From Pseudoxanthomonas sp. Root630 (GTDB lineage Bacteria > Pseudomonadota > Gammaproteobacteria > Xanthomonadales > Xanthomonadaceae), in the NCBI RefSeq assembly GCF_001427585.1, contig NZ_LMGY01000005.1, positions 1 through 64,000 of the forward strand: a DNA stretch of 64,000 bases, written 5' to 3'. Shown here in pieces: positions 1-8,520 of this stretch. The notes below the pieces were generated by a model that saw nothing but the letters and a program-made list of their open reading frames with translations, searched no databases and was not told where the DNA came from. Position 1 is the first letter of the stretch. Each line of letters starts with the position of its first letter. The position numbers and the translations under genes are program-made.

Positions 1-1
1 C

Positions 2-37
2 GCCGCCATGGACATCTGGGAGGCCTTGCGCCAATGA
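2..37 (+). CDS. C-terminal tail of an unidentified gene (partial)
   Basis: The first bases read in frame as AAMDIWEALRQ followed by a TGA stop, with normal-looking codon use for a GC-rich genome. Only eleven residues are visible, so the product cannot be named and the reading may be chance. The gene would start left of the window. Confidence 0.3.
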   Translation, partial: AAMDIWEALRQ

Positions 38-366
38 TGTTTGAGGCGGTTAACTCAAAACAAAGCCCCTAACCGTCTACGAAAGCGGGGGCGTACCATC
101 AGATGACATCAATTGTGATCACCGACACCAGCCTAGTGTCTGACGCGCTGAAATCGCCCCATTACTAAGTGTTTGATCTAGTTGATTCTGGTGAAGTGGA
201 AGGGGGAAGTTGTTGCCCCTTTGGCAGCTAACAACCTGCCGCGATGTTGATGAAGTGACGGCAATTGCCTCACATATTGGCGATCTGCCTACGACATGCC
301 CCGCAATTGACGGTAGAACCCGTGGGGCAACTTGTCTGTCGTAGATCCGACCCGCTTGCTCACGCC
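38..366. other. Intergenic region, no gene seen
   Basis: This stretch is less GC-rich than its surroundings and carries stops in all frames apart from very short ORFs. It lies downstream of the minus-strand protease gene. No transposase remnant, tRNA or convincing terminator was recognised. Confidence 0.4.
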
Positions 367-1416
367 TCAGGGACTCGCGGTTCCCACGATAGGGGCGATG
401 CTGTACGTAACGGCAGTCTTATCAATCCAGCGGCGCACCGAGGGTGTGATCAGGGTATGGATCGAGCCGCTGCCGCAGCCCGTCTGACTCTTGGCACCTC
501 GCGAGACGATGCCGGCCAGTACATAGCGAGCCTCCAGCAGCTGTTTGCCTTTGGCATCGGGCTCGTCATCGAACAAGCGCCAGAACGCGCCGCCGCCGCT
601 GTCACCTTTGCAGGCATCGGAGCCGGCCTCTACTACTATCTTGTCTGGACCGATCCACTGTCCAGGTCCGATCACCATTTCGGCCATGCCGGCCGTCGGT
701 GGATGACAGTCATAGATGGCGCTGTCGGGCTGACGCTGCCCATCAAATCCGTTGCAATCGCTGGTCAGGACGGTGGCAAAGCCATGCAGCCGTTGACGCG
801 CGAGGTCGCCATCGGCAGTACGTTTGCCGTATCCCACGACGTTAACTAAGCCGCCCGTACCTAAAACAGAGGTGGCCGGCAGCCGTGCCACTTCAACGGG
901 CAGAGGCTTTGCGAGCACCAAGATGGCCAAATCCGGTCGGCCAGGGGCGTGAGCACAGGGGTTCTGCTTATCGAACGGAACGACCTTAGGCGCGGCCAGG
1001 GCATAGTGTTGACCCGTCTTGGTTAGCTGACCGGTGTTGACGCCGGTCGCCCACGAGGGGCGATGCTGTTTACCCTCACAGAAGCAGTGGGCCGCCGTAA
1101 GCACCATCCTGGGTGCAATGGCCACTCCTGAGCATGCATAGGTTCCCGATATGCCTAGCGCCACGACAGAGGCGTGGTGTTCGTCGTCGGCCTTGAGGCC
1201 TTTCAGGATGTACTTCTGATTGGCTCCTAATGTTTTATCCAGCAACTTGTCCCTCAGGCTGCTGGCTAGCGCATATGGGGCTGCCGGCTTTGCCTCGCCT
1301 GTGAACTTGGGCAGGTGCTGCGCATCTGCATCGGGCGTCGCAGCCTCTGCAGCGGGAATGACAACGACGCCACTCAGCAGGGCAATCGCAAAGGCGAGCG
1401 TCCAATGCTGGGTCAT
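367..1416 (-). CDS. Secreted trypsin-like serine protease (S1 family)
   Basis: A 349-residue protein with a Sec signal peptide (hydrophobic residues 7-22, cleavage likely after AEA near 26). It has the chymotrypsin-fold triad in order: His110 in TAAHC, Asp162 in DLAIL, and Ser273 in GDSGGG. Paired cysteines (for example 95/111 and 269 before the Ser) fit disulfide bonding after export. The product should be an active periplasmic or extracellular endopeptidase; its substrate is unknown. It overlaps the upstream gene by 4 nt (ATGA), so the two are probably translationally coupled and work together. About 120 residues precede the catalytic His, longer than a minimal trypsin, which may be a propeptide. 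Confidence 0.85.
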   Translation of the reverse strand: MTQHWTLAFAIALLSGVVVIPAAEAATPDADAQHLPKFTGEAKPAAPYALASSLRDKLLDKTLGANQKYILKGLKADDEHHASVVALGISGTYACSGVAIAPRMVLTAAHCFCEGKQHRPSWATGVNTGQLTKTGQHYALAAPKVVPFDKQNPCAHAPGRPDLAILVLAKPLPVEVARLPATSVLGTGGLVNVVGYGKRTADGDLARQRLHGFATVLTSDCNGFDGQRQPDSAIYDCHPPTAGMAEMVIGPGQWIGPDKIVVEAGSDACKGDSGGGAFWRLFDDEPDAKGKQLLEARYVLAGIVSRGAKSQTGCGSGSIHTLITPSVRRWIDKTAVTYSIAPIVGTASP

Positions 1417-2732
1417 GGAGTCGCGAAGGACGCGGGCGGTTCTTTCACGTAGAAGCCCTCCTCGGGAAAGTCTCTGGCACGTGTGGCATCGACATGATCA
1501 ACCTCGAAGGGCGATTCGAGGTCAGCCTCCTTGGCGGCGCGCGCGGCGATGCGCTGATCGGTCAGCGCCTTGTCGTACAGGGGCAGACCATCTTCCCGCT
1601 TGTAGGTCGGCGGAGCCACACCTTCGGCTTTACGCGCATTCCACCAATCTCGGTAAGCGCGCACGGACTTCAGTGCCGCCGCTTCGGCCAGTACGGCTGC
1701 AGATGCCTTACCTTCTTCGGCCAGCGTTTCCTTCTCGCTGTTGGCCTCCCGCTGACTCGGGATCACTGCCACATTGGCGGCCTGAACGATCTTCTCCTTG
1801 TGCGGCTCAAGCAGTTTCGCGAGCGTCCTGAAGAAGGCGGAGCCATCGGTGCTCTCGGTGCGCGCTGCCCATAGCGTCCGGGGATTCTCCACCTTGCCGG
1901 AGGATTTGGGGATCACAATCCACGGGCTGGTGGGTGCCACAGCATCGGCGGCACGCGGATAAAGCCGCAGGTAAAGGCCCTGGTCGGGCACTTTGATCCG
2001 CCCGAAATCGAAGGTGACGGCAGAGGTGGTGCTCTTGATGGATTCGCCGGTAAGACTGGTAGTGCCAGGCGCGGTGAAGGCCAGCGTGAGTACCACGTCG
2101 CTACCCTTGGCGCGTGCGCGCTTGGCATCAAGTGGCTTCTCGATCAGCAACGCCCGTGTAACGATGCGAAAGGCCGTCGTATCGGCCTTGTCATCGGTGA
2201 TGACTTCGCCTTCCCAGAAGAAGTCGACGTTGCCTGCAATATTGGCTTGGCGCGCCAGTTCCTGCCTGATGAGACTAGCCACCACGGCGGCCTCCTGACC
2301 AGGCGCGGCGGCGCCTGATACAGACGAGGCGGTGACTGGCGCGCTCCATTGCAAGTCGCCGCCAATGACCTGGAAGCACGGTTCTTGATCACTATCAATC
2401 GCACTTCGCAGAAGAATCGGGGCCAGCGCCGTCTTGGTCACGGCCTTGCTCTCTCCTGCTTTCTTGATCGCGTTGAACAACACGTCAAACCCGAGCGAGA
2501 TAGCGCTGCTGGCCATGCCCTCCAGAATGGGGCTCAAGCCACTCAGGTTGGGATCAGCGCCCACGGTCAGGCACGCCCCCTGGCGTACCAGCATGCGAGG
2601 TTCGCGTTCCATCCAGGAAGCCGACTCTTCGGCGTGTTTGATCAGCGTCTTTGGCGTGTCTGCCGCATGTGCCGAAGGAGTGCCAAACAGGATCGTCACC
2701 CCGAGCAGCGCGCAGGTATGCAGTGCTTTCAC
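1413..2732 (-). CDS. Exported protein of unknown function, coupled to protease
   Basis: A 439-residue protein starting at GTG, supported by an AAGGGGGT ribosome-binding site 4 nt upstream. The N-terminus is a clear Sec signal peptide ending at AHA-A near residue 24. The rest is soluble, with no membrane segment and few cysteines. An Ala/Glu-rich, probably helical stretch lies around residues 320-370. I do not recognise the family. Because it overlaps the start of the trypsin-like gene, it may be a chaperone, inhibitor, substrate or anchoring partner of that protease; this is inferred from gene order only. Confidence 0.7.
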   Translation of the reverse strand: MKALHTCALLGVTILFGTPSAHAADTPKTLIKHAEESASWMEREPRMLVRQGACLTVGADPNLSGLSPILEGMASSAISLGFDVLFNAIKKAGESKAVTKTALAPILLRSAIDSDQEPCFQVIGGDLQWSAPVTASSVSGAAAPGQEAAVVASLIRQELARQANIAGNVDFFWEGEVITDDKADTTAFRIVTRALLIEKPLDAKRARAKGSDVVLTLAFTAPGTTSLTGESIKSTTSAVTFDFGRIKVPDQGLYLRLYPRAADAVAPTSPWIVIPKSSGKVENPRTLWAARTESTDGSAFFRTLAKLLEPHKEKIVQAANVAVIPSQREANSEKETLAEEGKASAAVLAEAAALKSVRAYRDWWNARKAEGVAPPTYKREDGLPLYDKALTDQRIAARAAKEADLESPFEVDHVDATRARDFPEEGFYVKEPPASFATP

Positions 2733-2806
2733 GTTACCCCCTTAGTGTGCAGACATAGCTGGGTCCACCCCGACCCAACCCAGGCTAGGGTGCGCCAGGG
2801 ACGCGC

Positions 2807-2818
2807 TAAATGCATTTA
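2807..2818. repeat. 12-bp perfect palindrome TAAATGCATTTA
   Basis: The self-complementary sequence TAAATGCATTTA lies in the 133-nt gap between the tniQ stop and the start of the exported-protein gene. The same core (AAATGCATTTAC) recurs in an inverted repeat at 58834-58861. It could be an operator or part of a recombination site; function unknown. Confidence 0.35.
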
Positions 2819-2865
2819 CAAATGCGGGTTCGACGAACGGAGGAACTGGCCCGTGCTTAGGCGGC

Positions 2866-4287
2866 TTACAGTAGTAGGGGACGCGAGGCCGGCCGTTCAC
2901 CACGTCGCTCCACATGGGCGGGTGCCGCCGCGGATTTCTGCTCAATCCAATTCAGGCGGGCGGCCCTCAAGCGGCCGGACTCACCGACCATCTCCAGAAT
3001 CGGCCACGCGGCGCGTGGGATGCTGGCATCCAGTTTGACGCCCAAATCGGCGCGCAAGCCGTGCGCGTAGGCTCGCGTGAGGATCTTGGCCAGAGCGTGG
3101 GCAAGATGCCCGCGTCCCTGGATCTGATCCATGGCCGTGGAGCGGGCGGCCTGCAACGAGTGGGACGCCAGGACCGAGCCGCCCGGTGCGCCCAAATGTG
3201 CGGTGGCCTGATCCAGCACGCGTCCGCAGAAGGACGCAATGTGCGCATCGACGGTGGAGAGGTTGAGCCACATGGCCGAGCCGCTCTGGTCACGGGGTTT
3301 GATGAAGCAGTCCGGTCGCAGGAACACGTTCTCTCGCAAGGTGGCACTGGCTTCAAGCGCGTTGGCATCCACCAACTCGAACGGGGTCCGACTTTCCGGC
3401 GGCAGTGCCTCCACCACGGCTTTGGTGGCCTCACACAAGAGCGGATACATCGTGGCAGGCAGCGGTGCCAGGGTCAGCGGACGCTCGCCACCCCAGCAGG
3501 ACCAGCCCCAGAAGTGCCGTGGCGCCGGATCGGCGCCAGGCCCACTGAAGATCTCGATCACCGCGGGCGCGTCCGTCTCAGTGCGTTGCAAGCGCGAGGG
3601 CGGGGCCGCCAAGGCCGCAAACCCGCGGTCCCACTCCGTGCAGTTGGCCGGAACGCAGATCCACCGGCAGACGCGCCGGCGTTGTGCCCATGCCAGGTAG
3701 TCCTCCAGCCAGGCTTGGGCCCTGTCGCTGGGGAAGTCCCACATATGCACGCTGGCCACGACAGGATCGAACGGATCGTACCCGCACGTGCAAACGCACA
3801 GCCGGGCCTTGTCATCAAAGCGGGCGTGGTAGGACGCATTGCAGCGCGGACAGGTGTGTTCCAACGGCTGCCGGTGCCAAGGACAGTGCGTGATGGAGGG
3901 CAACTGGAACAGCGCGCAATGGTAGCCATGAGCCGCGCACTGCGGGCACTGTCGCAGCGGGCGCGGCCGACGTTCGAACAGATCGCCGGTTTGCACCGGC
4001 GACCATTGCTCCGGGCTCCAGTAAGCGGCCATGTTCGTGTCTTGCAGATGCAGGCGACGTAGAAAGGTGGACCTGGCTTGGGTCGGGCGCTGCGTTGCCA
4101 GCAGCACATCGGTGACCTGACGATTGCGAAACCCCAGCGTGCTGGTGACCTGCGAGGGCAGGGGTGTGGCCAGGCGGGTCACGCGATGGACCAACCCGAA
4201 TCCGGACAGATACGGGTAGGGCTCCACCTCGGCGCCCAGCGCGGCCGGCAAGGCCGGCCGCGCGTGGATGATCTCAGCCCAGCCCAT
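2866..4287 (-). CDS. tniQ: TniQ/TnsD-like target-selection protein of a Tn7-like transposon
   Basis: A 473-residue protein. The ATG at 4287 is chosen because it overlaps the upstream tnsC stop as TAATG; a longer open frame upstream is just a tnsC shadow. A TniQ-type N-terminal part is followed by zinc-finger pairs: CPQC (114-117), YHC (122-124), CPWH (135-138), CPRC (146-149) and later CTC around 170. TniQ/TnsD proteins bind the chosen target DNA and recruit the AAA+ regulator and transposase. The C-terminal ~300 residues probably hold the specificity region. It is the last gene of a four-gene transposition operon. No CRISPR effector accompanies it, so targeting should be protein-guided. Confidence 0.8.
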   Translation of the reverse strand: MGWAEIIHARPALPAALGAEVEPYPYLSGFGLVHRVTRLATPLPSQVTSTLGFRNRQVTDVLLATQRPTQARSTFLRRLHLQDTNMAAYWSPEQWSPVQTGDLFERRPRPLRQCPQCAAHGYHCALFQLPSITHCPWHRQPLEHTCPRCNASYHARFDDKARLCVCTCGYDPFDPVVASVHMWDFPSDRAQAWLEDYLAWAQRRRVCRWICVPANCTEWDRGFAALAAPPSRLQRTETDAPAVIEIFSGPGADPAPRHFWGWSCWGGERPLTLAPLPATMYPLLCEATKAVVEALPPESRTPFELVDANALEASATLRENVFLRPDCFIKPRDQSGSAMWLNLSTVDAHIASFCGRVLDQATAHLGAPGGSVLASHSLQAARSTAMDQIQGRGHLAHALAKILTRAYAHGLRADLGVKLDASIPRAAWPILEMVGESGRLRAARLNWIEQKSAAAPAHVERRGERPASRPLLL

Positions 4288-5297
4288 TACGCGGCATCCT
4301 GGTCCAACGGCTGACGCAGGCTGTCCGGCAGGCGGATCCGCGCCCGCACGAACTCCAGGCGCAGATAGCCGGTGGCCAACAGGGCGTTGCGCACCTGCTC
4401 GGCGGTCAGCGCCTTGAAGCCTTCCTGCCGCGCGGCCACCTCGGACAACAGGTAGTGCACGACCAGGGTGAAGGTGGCCATCGGCCAGGCCTCGCTTTCG
4501 GGCAACTGGTACGCCTTCCTCAGGGCCTTCATCTCCGCCACGATCAGCCCAGCCTCCGAGGCCAGCGTCCACCCCCGATCGAACGCCTCGCGCGCGAAGT
4601 ACCGGGTGAAGGACATGTCCGGCGTGGGCCAAGTCACACTCTTGTCGTAGCGCGAGAGCGCATGAGCAATCTCACGCAGCCCCATCAACGGCTGGAACGG
4701 CATGGTATCCATGAACCAACGACGCACGGTGTGGGAGGGACGGTCCAGCCAGTCATCACCGATGTCCACACCTTCGGCATCGCTTTGGCGCACCAGTACC
4801 AGGAACAGGCTCAACCTGTCATCGGCCAATTGCGCGTCCAAGTCTTCCAAGTACTGGAACTCGCCATCAGTGATGCGCTGGGCGTTGTCGATGAACAGCA
4901 CCATGCGCCGCACACGCGCCTGCCCACAGCGCGTGCGGATGAAGTTGCGCATCCGATCCTGGGCCAAGGTGGGCTCCACACGCAGCGCGGTGGAGACGTT
5001 CAAGCGGTAGTTCATCACGCCCCAGAAGGCGCGATCGCTGCGGCGCGTGCCGCTGGGCATCAGCATGCGGGCCGCCACCCCGATGGGCTGCTTGTCCGGC
5101 CCGATAAGCCAGCGTGAGGCGTTATCGGTCAGGTACTGCTGAGCAGTGGATTTGCCCAGTCCGCCGCCGCCGTAAGCCGAGCAGCCGTGATGGCCCTGGC
5201 TGATGTTGGTGACGATGAAGTTGGCCAGGCGCGTAGTGGGCATGGTGCTGATCTGGTAGCCGTTGGTGATGAAGATCGGATGCGGTTCGTCGGACAT
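4287..5297 (-). CDS. tnsC: TnsC/TniB-like AAA+ transposition regulator
   Basis: A 336-residue ATPase. The start at 5297 is preferred over 5327 because GGAG sits 6 nt before it. Walker A is GGGGLGKST at residues 43-51, and Walker B is the hydrophobic run ending in FIDNAQ near residue 143. TnsC/TniB/MuB proteins form ATP-dependent filaments on target DNA and link the target selector (TniQ) to the DDE transposase. The gene lies between tnsB and tniQ, with a 60-nt gap to tnsB and a 1-nt overlap with tniQ. Length and order fit the Tn7/Tn5053 group. Confidence 0.85.
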   Translation of the reverse strand: MSDEPHPIFITNGYQISTMPTTRLANFIVTNISQGHHGCSAYGGGGLGKSTAQQYLTDNASRWLIGPDKQPIGVAARMLMPSGTRRSDRAFWGVMNYRLNVSTALRVEPTLAQDRMRNFIRTRCGQARVRRMVLFIDNAQRITDGEFQYLEDLDAQLADDRLSLFLVLVRQSDAEGVDIGDDWLDRPSHTVRRWFMDTMPFQPLMGLREIAHALSRYDKSVTWPTPDMSFTRYFAREAFDRGWTLASEAGLIVAEMKALRKAYQLPESEAWPMATFTLVVHYLLSEVAARQEGFKALTAEQVRNALLATGYLRLEFVRARIRLPDSLRQPLDQDAA

Positions 5298-5357
5298 CGG
5301 GAACTCCGTCAAGAAGAAAAAAGGCACACAACAGGGTCGTGCGAGGTCGTGGTCGGC

Positions 5358-7208
5358 TCAGTCGTCATCCAGGCTGATCCAGCCGCCCGGCGGCACGCGG
5401 GGGGCCTGATGCAACACCGGGTTTTGCCCCGTCGGCGGTTTGCCAGCGTGCAGTTGCTCCATGCGCGCCAGTTGGTCGACGGCTTGCTGCGAATTGGCGG
5501 CCTGCGCGCGCAGGAAATCCACGTACGCCTTCACCGCGCAGTCCGTCCCCACGATCGAGAAGTCTCTGCGCAACTTGGACCACTGCATAACCATCTTGCG
5601 CGTGGTCTCATCGTGGAGCGTGCGATTCCACGGGGCGGCGGCGCGGACCACGCACATCGGGGCCGTCACCGAGCGCATCAGCACGATCGTGCGCAGATCG
5701 TGGCGGTCGACCCGGGCCAGGACCCGTTGGCCGATCATTTCCCACTTGCCGTCCAACTCTGTGCTGCGATAGCGCACGTAGGCGTAGTTCACATGGGGCA
5801 TCACGCCCCGGTCGCGATTGCCGTGTACGACCAACGGGATCAACACGCTGCTCATGGCCGCGGCATCGTCCCGTCCGCTGTCCGGTGCAAAATCGAACGC
5901 CCGGCGCTGTTGCATCTGCAGGAATTGCAGCGGCGTCAATTCGCCCAATGCCGGATGCGGGGTGGCGTTGTAGTTGGCGATGATCACGTCCAGCAGCTCC
6001 TCGAACAGATGGAGCTGGATGGGGTGATCGCCCGGGGCGAAGTTGCTGATGCGGATCTTCTTCTCGCCCAGGCGCGTGGCTGGCTCAAAGCCGCCGGGCA
6101 CATCGCGCAGCGCACCTCGCTCCAGGCGGGAGAACAGCTGCTCCACGATCGGGCGCGAGCGCGGTTCGTGGGCCCGGCCAAAAACCAGCATGCCGCCACG
6201 TGCCCGCGTGATCCCCTGTTCCAGATCCGCGGCCAGATGCGCCTTGGCGTTGTCCATAGCCACCGAGCGCGAGCGCCAGCCACTGAGCGCGCCCAGCAGG
6301 CCCGAGGGCAAGCCGGCGCCAGGGGCGTATTCCAGGCCGGGAATGGTCAGCGTGCGGCGCTCCCACGGGCGCAGGCTCACCGCCAGACACGCGGCCACAT
6401 CCAGGTTGTTGTAGGCCCGTCCCACGCGCAGCGTCCACCCCACGATCGCCCGCGAGGTCACCTCGACCTCCACCAGTAGCCACATCGAGGTGATCTCGGC
6501 CTTGGCTACGCCTCCGTTGGGCAGGGCCACGGCCAGGACCGCTTCGATATCGATGCGATGGCCGTCCAACTCGGTGCGGGTATAGGGCGTGGGCAGGAAG
6601 ATGTCCTGCAAGCGGGTGACCTCCGGCACCTCGGTATCCCAGTCGCCGCCCGTGACCTGCATCCGTCGGCTACGCAGGAAGCGAAGCAGGGCGCGCCGGC
6701 CCTGGTCGGGCTGGTTGAGCGGATAGTGATCGGCCAGATCCCGTCGCCTGAGCTCGGCCACGATCTGCTTGTGCAGACGCAAGAACACCTTGGGCGCGCG
6801 TCCCGGCGGCAAGGGGTGATCAAAATCGTCGACCCATTTGCGAATGGCCGGCTGCGCGCCCAGCAGGCGGGTCATGGCATGGGCACCGGCCAGGCGCGGC
6901 ATCTGCGTGGCGCTCTCGCCCAGCGGACGACGCTGGTAGGTCCCCCACGGCACGCAGACCCGGTAGCCGTACGCCTGACCATCGGGCGCGATTTCTGGTG
7001 CCAGGGTCACCATGCTGCGCAGGCGCTTGCGGCAAAGCCGGTGCATACCGGCCGCGCGGGAAAGTGAGAGCTCCCCGGTCAGCACGGCGGTGATGGCCGC
7101 GCACGCTTCGCGGTAGCGCGCGCGCAGGCCCTCGGCCAACTCGTGCTCCACCGGGCGGTACCACTGCGTCAGGACCTGCGGGTCGTAGACCATGCTGGGC
7201 TCACGCAT
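5358..7208 (-). CDS. tnsB: TnsB/TniA-like DDE transposase
   Basis: A 616-residue transposase of the Mu/Tn7 integrase-core type. The start at 7208 has GGAGGTG 4 nt upstream and overlaps the tnsA-like stop by 8 nt. The likely catalytic acidic residues are Asp215 (TELDGHRID), Asp319 (AMDNAKAH) and Glu356 (RPIVEQLFSRLE), in rve-fold order and spacing. The N-terminal ~150 residues, with an Arg-rich helix-turn-helix-like region, should bind transposon ends; the C-terminal ~170 residues resemble the Mu-type beta-barrel and regulator-contact region. It should carry out 3' end cleavage and strand transfer. Confidence 0.88.
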   Translation of the reverse strand: MREPSMVYDPQVLTQWYRPVEHELAEGLRARYREACAAITAVLTGELSLSRAAGMHRLCRKRLRSMVTLAPEIAPDGQAYGYRVCVPWGTYQRRPLGESATQMPRLAGAHAMTRLLGAQPAIRKWVDDFDHPLPPGRAPKVFLRLHKQIVAELRRRDLADHYPLNQPDQGRRALLRFLRSRRMQVTGGDWDTEVPEVTRLQDIFLPTPYTRTELDGHRIDIEAVLAVALPNGGVAKAEITSMWLLVEVEVTSRAIVGWTLRVGRAYNNLDVAACLAVSLRPWERRTLTIPGLEYAPGAGLPSGLLGALSGWRSRSVAMDNAKAHLAADLEQGITRARGGMLVFGRAHEPRSRPIVEQLFSRLERGALRDVPGGFEPATRLGEKKIRISNFAPGDHPIQLHLFEELLDVIIANYNATPHPALGELTPLQFLQMQQRRAFDFAPDSGRDDAAAMSSVLIPLVVHGNRDRGVMPHVNYAYVRYRSTELDGKWEMIGQRVLARVDRHDLRTIVLMRSVTAPMCVVRAAAPWNRTLHDETTRKMVMQWSKLRRDFSIVGTDCAVKAYVDFLRAQAANSQQAVDQLARMEQLHAGKPPTGQNPVLHQAPRVPPGGWISLDDD

Positions 7209-7920
7209 GGGGCACCTCCAGCACCGCATCCATGCCGCCGGGCTGGTAGTCGACCAGGCGCACGCTGCCCTCATGCACCATGGCCGCCACCACGGCCCGC
7301 ACGTGCGAGGGCTCGTAGTCCAGCGCCTTGAGCAGACTGGACAGGTTCGTCCGCTCCACGTTGCGCATCAGTCCCTCGATGCGGGCGCGGATCATCGAGC
7401 GGTTCAACAACCGCCCGTACTGCCAGACCAAGGGCAACAACTCGAAGGCGGTGGCCAACCAGGTCCGGCTGGACAGCAGCTCGTCCTCGGTCACGAAATG
7501 CAGCGTGATGCCCTGGCGCTGGGCGGCGGCTTCCAGGACGCTGCGATCGCGAATGGACAGCGTGCTCACGGTACTGCCCACGGTGCCGCTGTCAGGGACC
7601 ACCAGATAGAACGCCTCCTGGCCGGTCTTGCTGCGCGTCCAGAAGGTGATGTCGATTTCGTGCTTGTCCGAGACCTTCAGACGGCGCGGACGCTCGATGT
7701 AGTGGCTCAGGGCGGGATCAAATTCCAGGCGCAATGCCAGCGCCACGTTGACCATGTCGGCGATCATGGCAATGCGTTGGTTGCGGGGAGAGAAATAGAC
7801 GAACACCTCGCGCCGACTGCGCTCGCCACGCTTGAGCGGGCGAGGGTGATAGGGCAGGTGCGGCGTGGTGGCATGGGCCTGGATGGGCGCCGATTGGGTC
7901 GCTTTGGTTCCTGCGGTCAT
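7201..7920 (-). CDS. tnsA: TnsA-like endonuclease subunit, catalytic Lys missing
   Basis: A 239-residue protein; start at 7920 with AAGGAT 6 nt upstream. It occupies the TnsA slot before tnsB, and its N-terminal half resembles the TnsA PD-(D/E)xK nuclease fold: Glu66 in RLEFDP and Asp90 in EIDITF. Where TnsA normally has EVK, this protein reads YLVVPD. In Tn7 TnsA the catalytic Asp114 and Lys132 are 18 residues apart; the residue 18 after Asp90 is Val108. The C-terminal part fits a winged-helix region contacting TnsB/TnsC. It may be a structural or inactive subunit, or a neighbouring residue may substitute. Confidence 0.72.
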   Translation of the reverse strand: MTAGTKATQSAPIQAHATTPHLPYHPRPLKRGERSRREVFVYFSPRNQRIAMIADMVNVALALRLEFDPALSHYIERPRRLKVSDKHEIDITFWTRSKTGQEAFYLVVPDSGTVGSTVSTLSIRDRSVLEAAAQRQGITLHFVTEDELLSSRTWLATAFELLPLVWQYGRLLNRSMIRARIEGLMRNVERTNLSSLLKALDYEPSHVRAVVAAMVHEGSVRLVDYQPGGMDAVLEVPHA

Positions 7921-8031
7921 GACAGATCCTTGGCGCATCCGTTGCAGATGCGCGCGTAGGGCTTGGCCGGCGCACGGCCAGCCAAGCAGTTCAGGGAAGG
8001 GGCCTGCCGCCGGGGCAGACAGGCCGACGGA

Positions 8032-8277
8032 CTAGCGCAGCGTGCGCAGGCGCAGGCGATAGCTCAGGATCTTGCCGGTGAGCCGGTCCTGACGTATCTC
8101 GAGCTCGTAGTGGTGCCCGCTGGGCAAGTGCACCTGGGCCACACTGCACAACGGCGGGTCCTCCTCCAAGGCAGGGGCGACAGCGCAGGGGGCACGCCGC
8201 TGACGCTGGCGCAGCGCGAGCACCGCCCCGGCCGTGTGGCCGCGACGGGGCAGGGGATGGGTGTGGAACTGAGGCAT
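8032..8277 (-). CDS. Small basic protein of unknown function
   Basis: An 81-residue protein read from the ATG at 8277; the frame stays open to 8412, so a longer form is possible. It is rich in Arg, His and Pro in its first half, and the second half has a plausible beta-strand pattern (HYELEIRQDRLTGKILSYRL). No known domain recognised. It lies 111 nt upstream of the tnsA-like gene on the same strand and may belong to the element. The ribosome-binding site is weak, so the start is uncertain. Confidence 0.5.
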   Translation of the reverse strand: MPQFHTHPLPRRGHTAGAVLALRQRQRRAPCAVAPALEEDPPLCSVAQVHLPSGHHYELEIRQDRLTGKILSYRLRLRTLR

Positions 8278-8371
8278 GTTGGACACTCGGGTAAGGCTGC
8301 CGGTAGGCAGCAGTTGACCGTGCCCCGTAAAAGTGCCAAGCTCAGAAACAGGACGCTTCTGAAAGTCTCGG

Positions 8372-8403
8372 CGGGACCCTTGCAGGGGTCCCGTTTTCTT
8401 TTT
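8372..8403 (+). terminator. Rho-independent terminator (plus strand)
   Basis: An 8-bp perfect stem, CGGGACCC at 8372-8379 and GGGTCCCG at 8386-8393, closes a 6-nt loop and is followed directly by TTTTCTTTTT. This is a textbook intrinsic terminator for plus-strand transcription, but all recognised genes to its left are on the minus strand. It could end an unannotated plus-strand or antisense RNA. Confidence 0.7.
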
Positions 8404-8520
8404 GGGGATCATGGAACTGGGTTGTGATGGATTGGCGTTGGTCTGTACGGCGTGCTCCTTTGGCCGGGATGGCCTGATTAACCAGGGATATGACCCGCCA
8501 TGGGCGGGTAAACCAAACCT

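Noticed and set aside
2866-4632. Longer form of TniQ starting at 4632
   Set aside because: The extra 115 residues are a frame-shifted shadow of tnsC; the TAATG overlap at 4287 fixes the start.
5187-6479. Plus-strand open frame of 430 codons over tnsB
   Set aside because: It is antisense to the DDE transposase and contains no domain.
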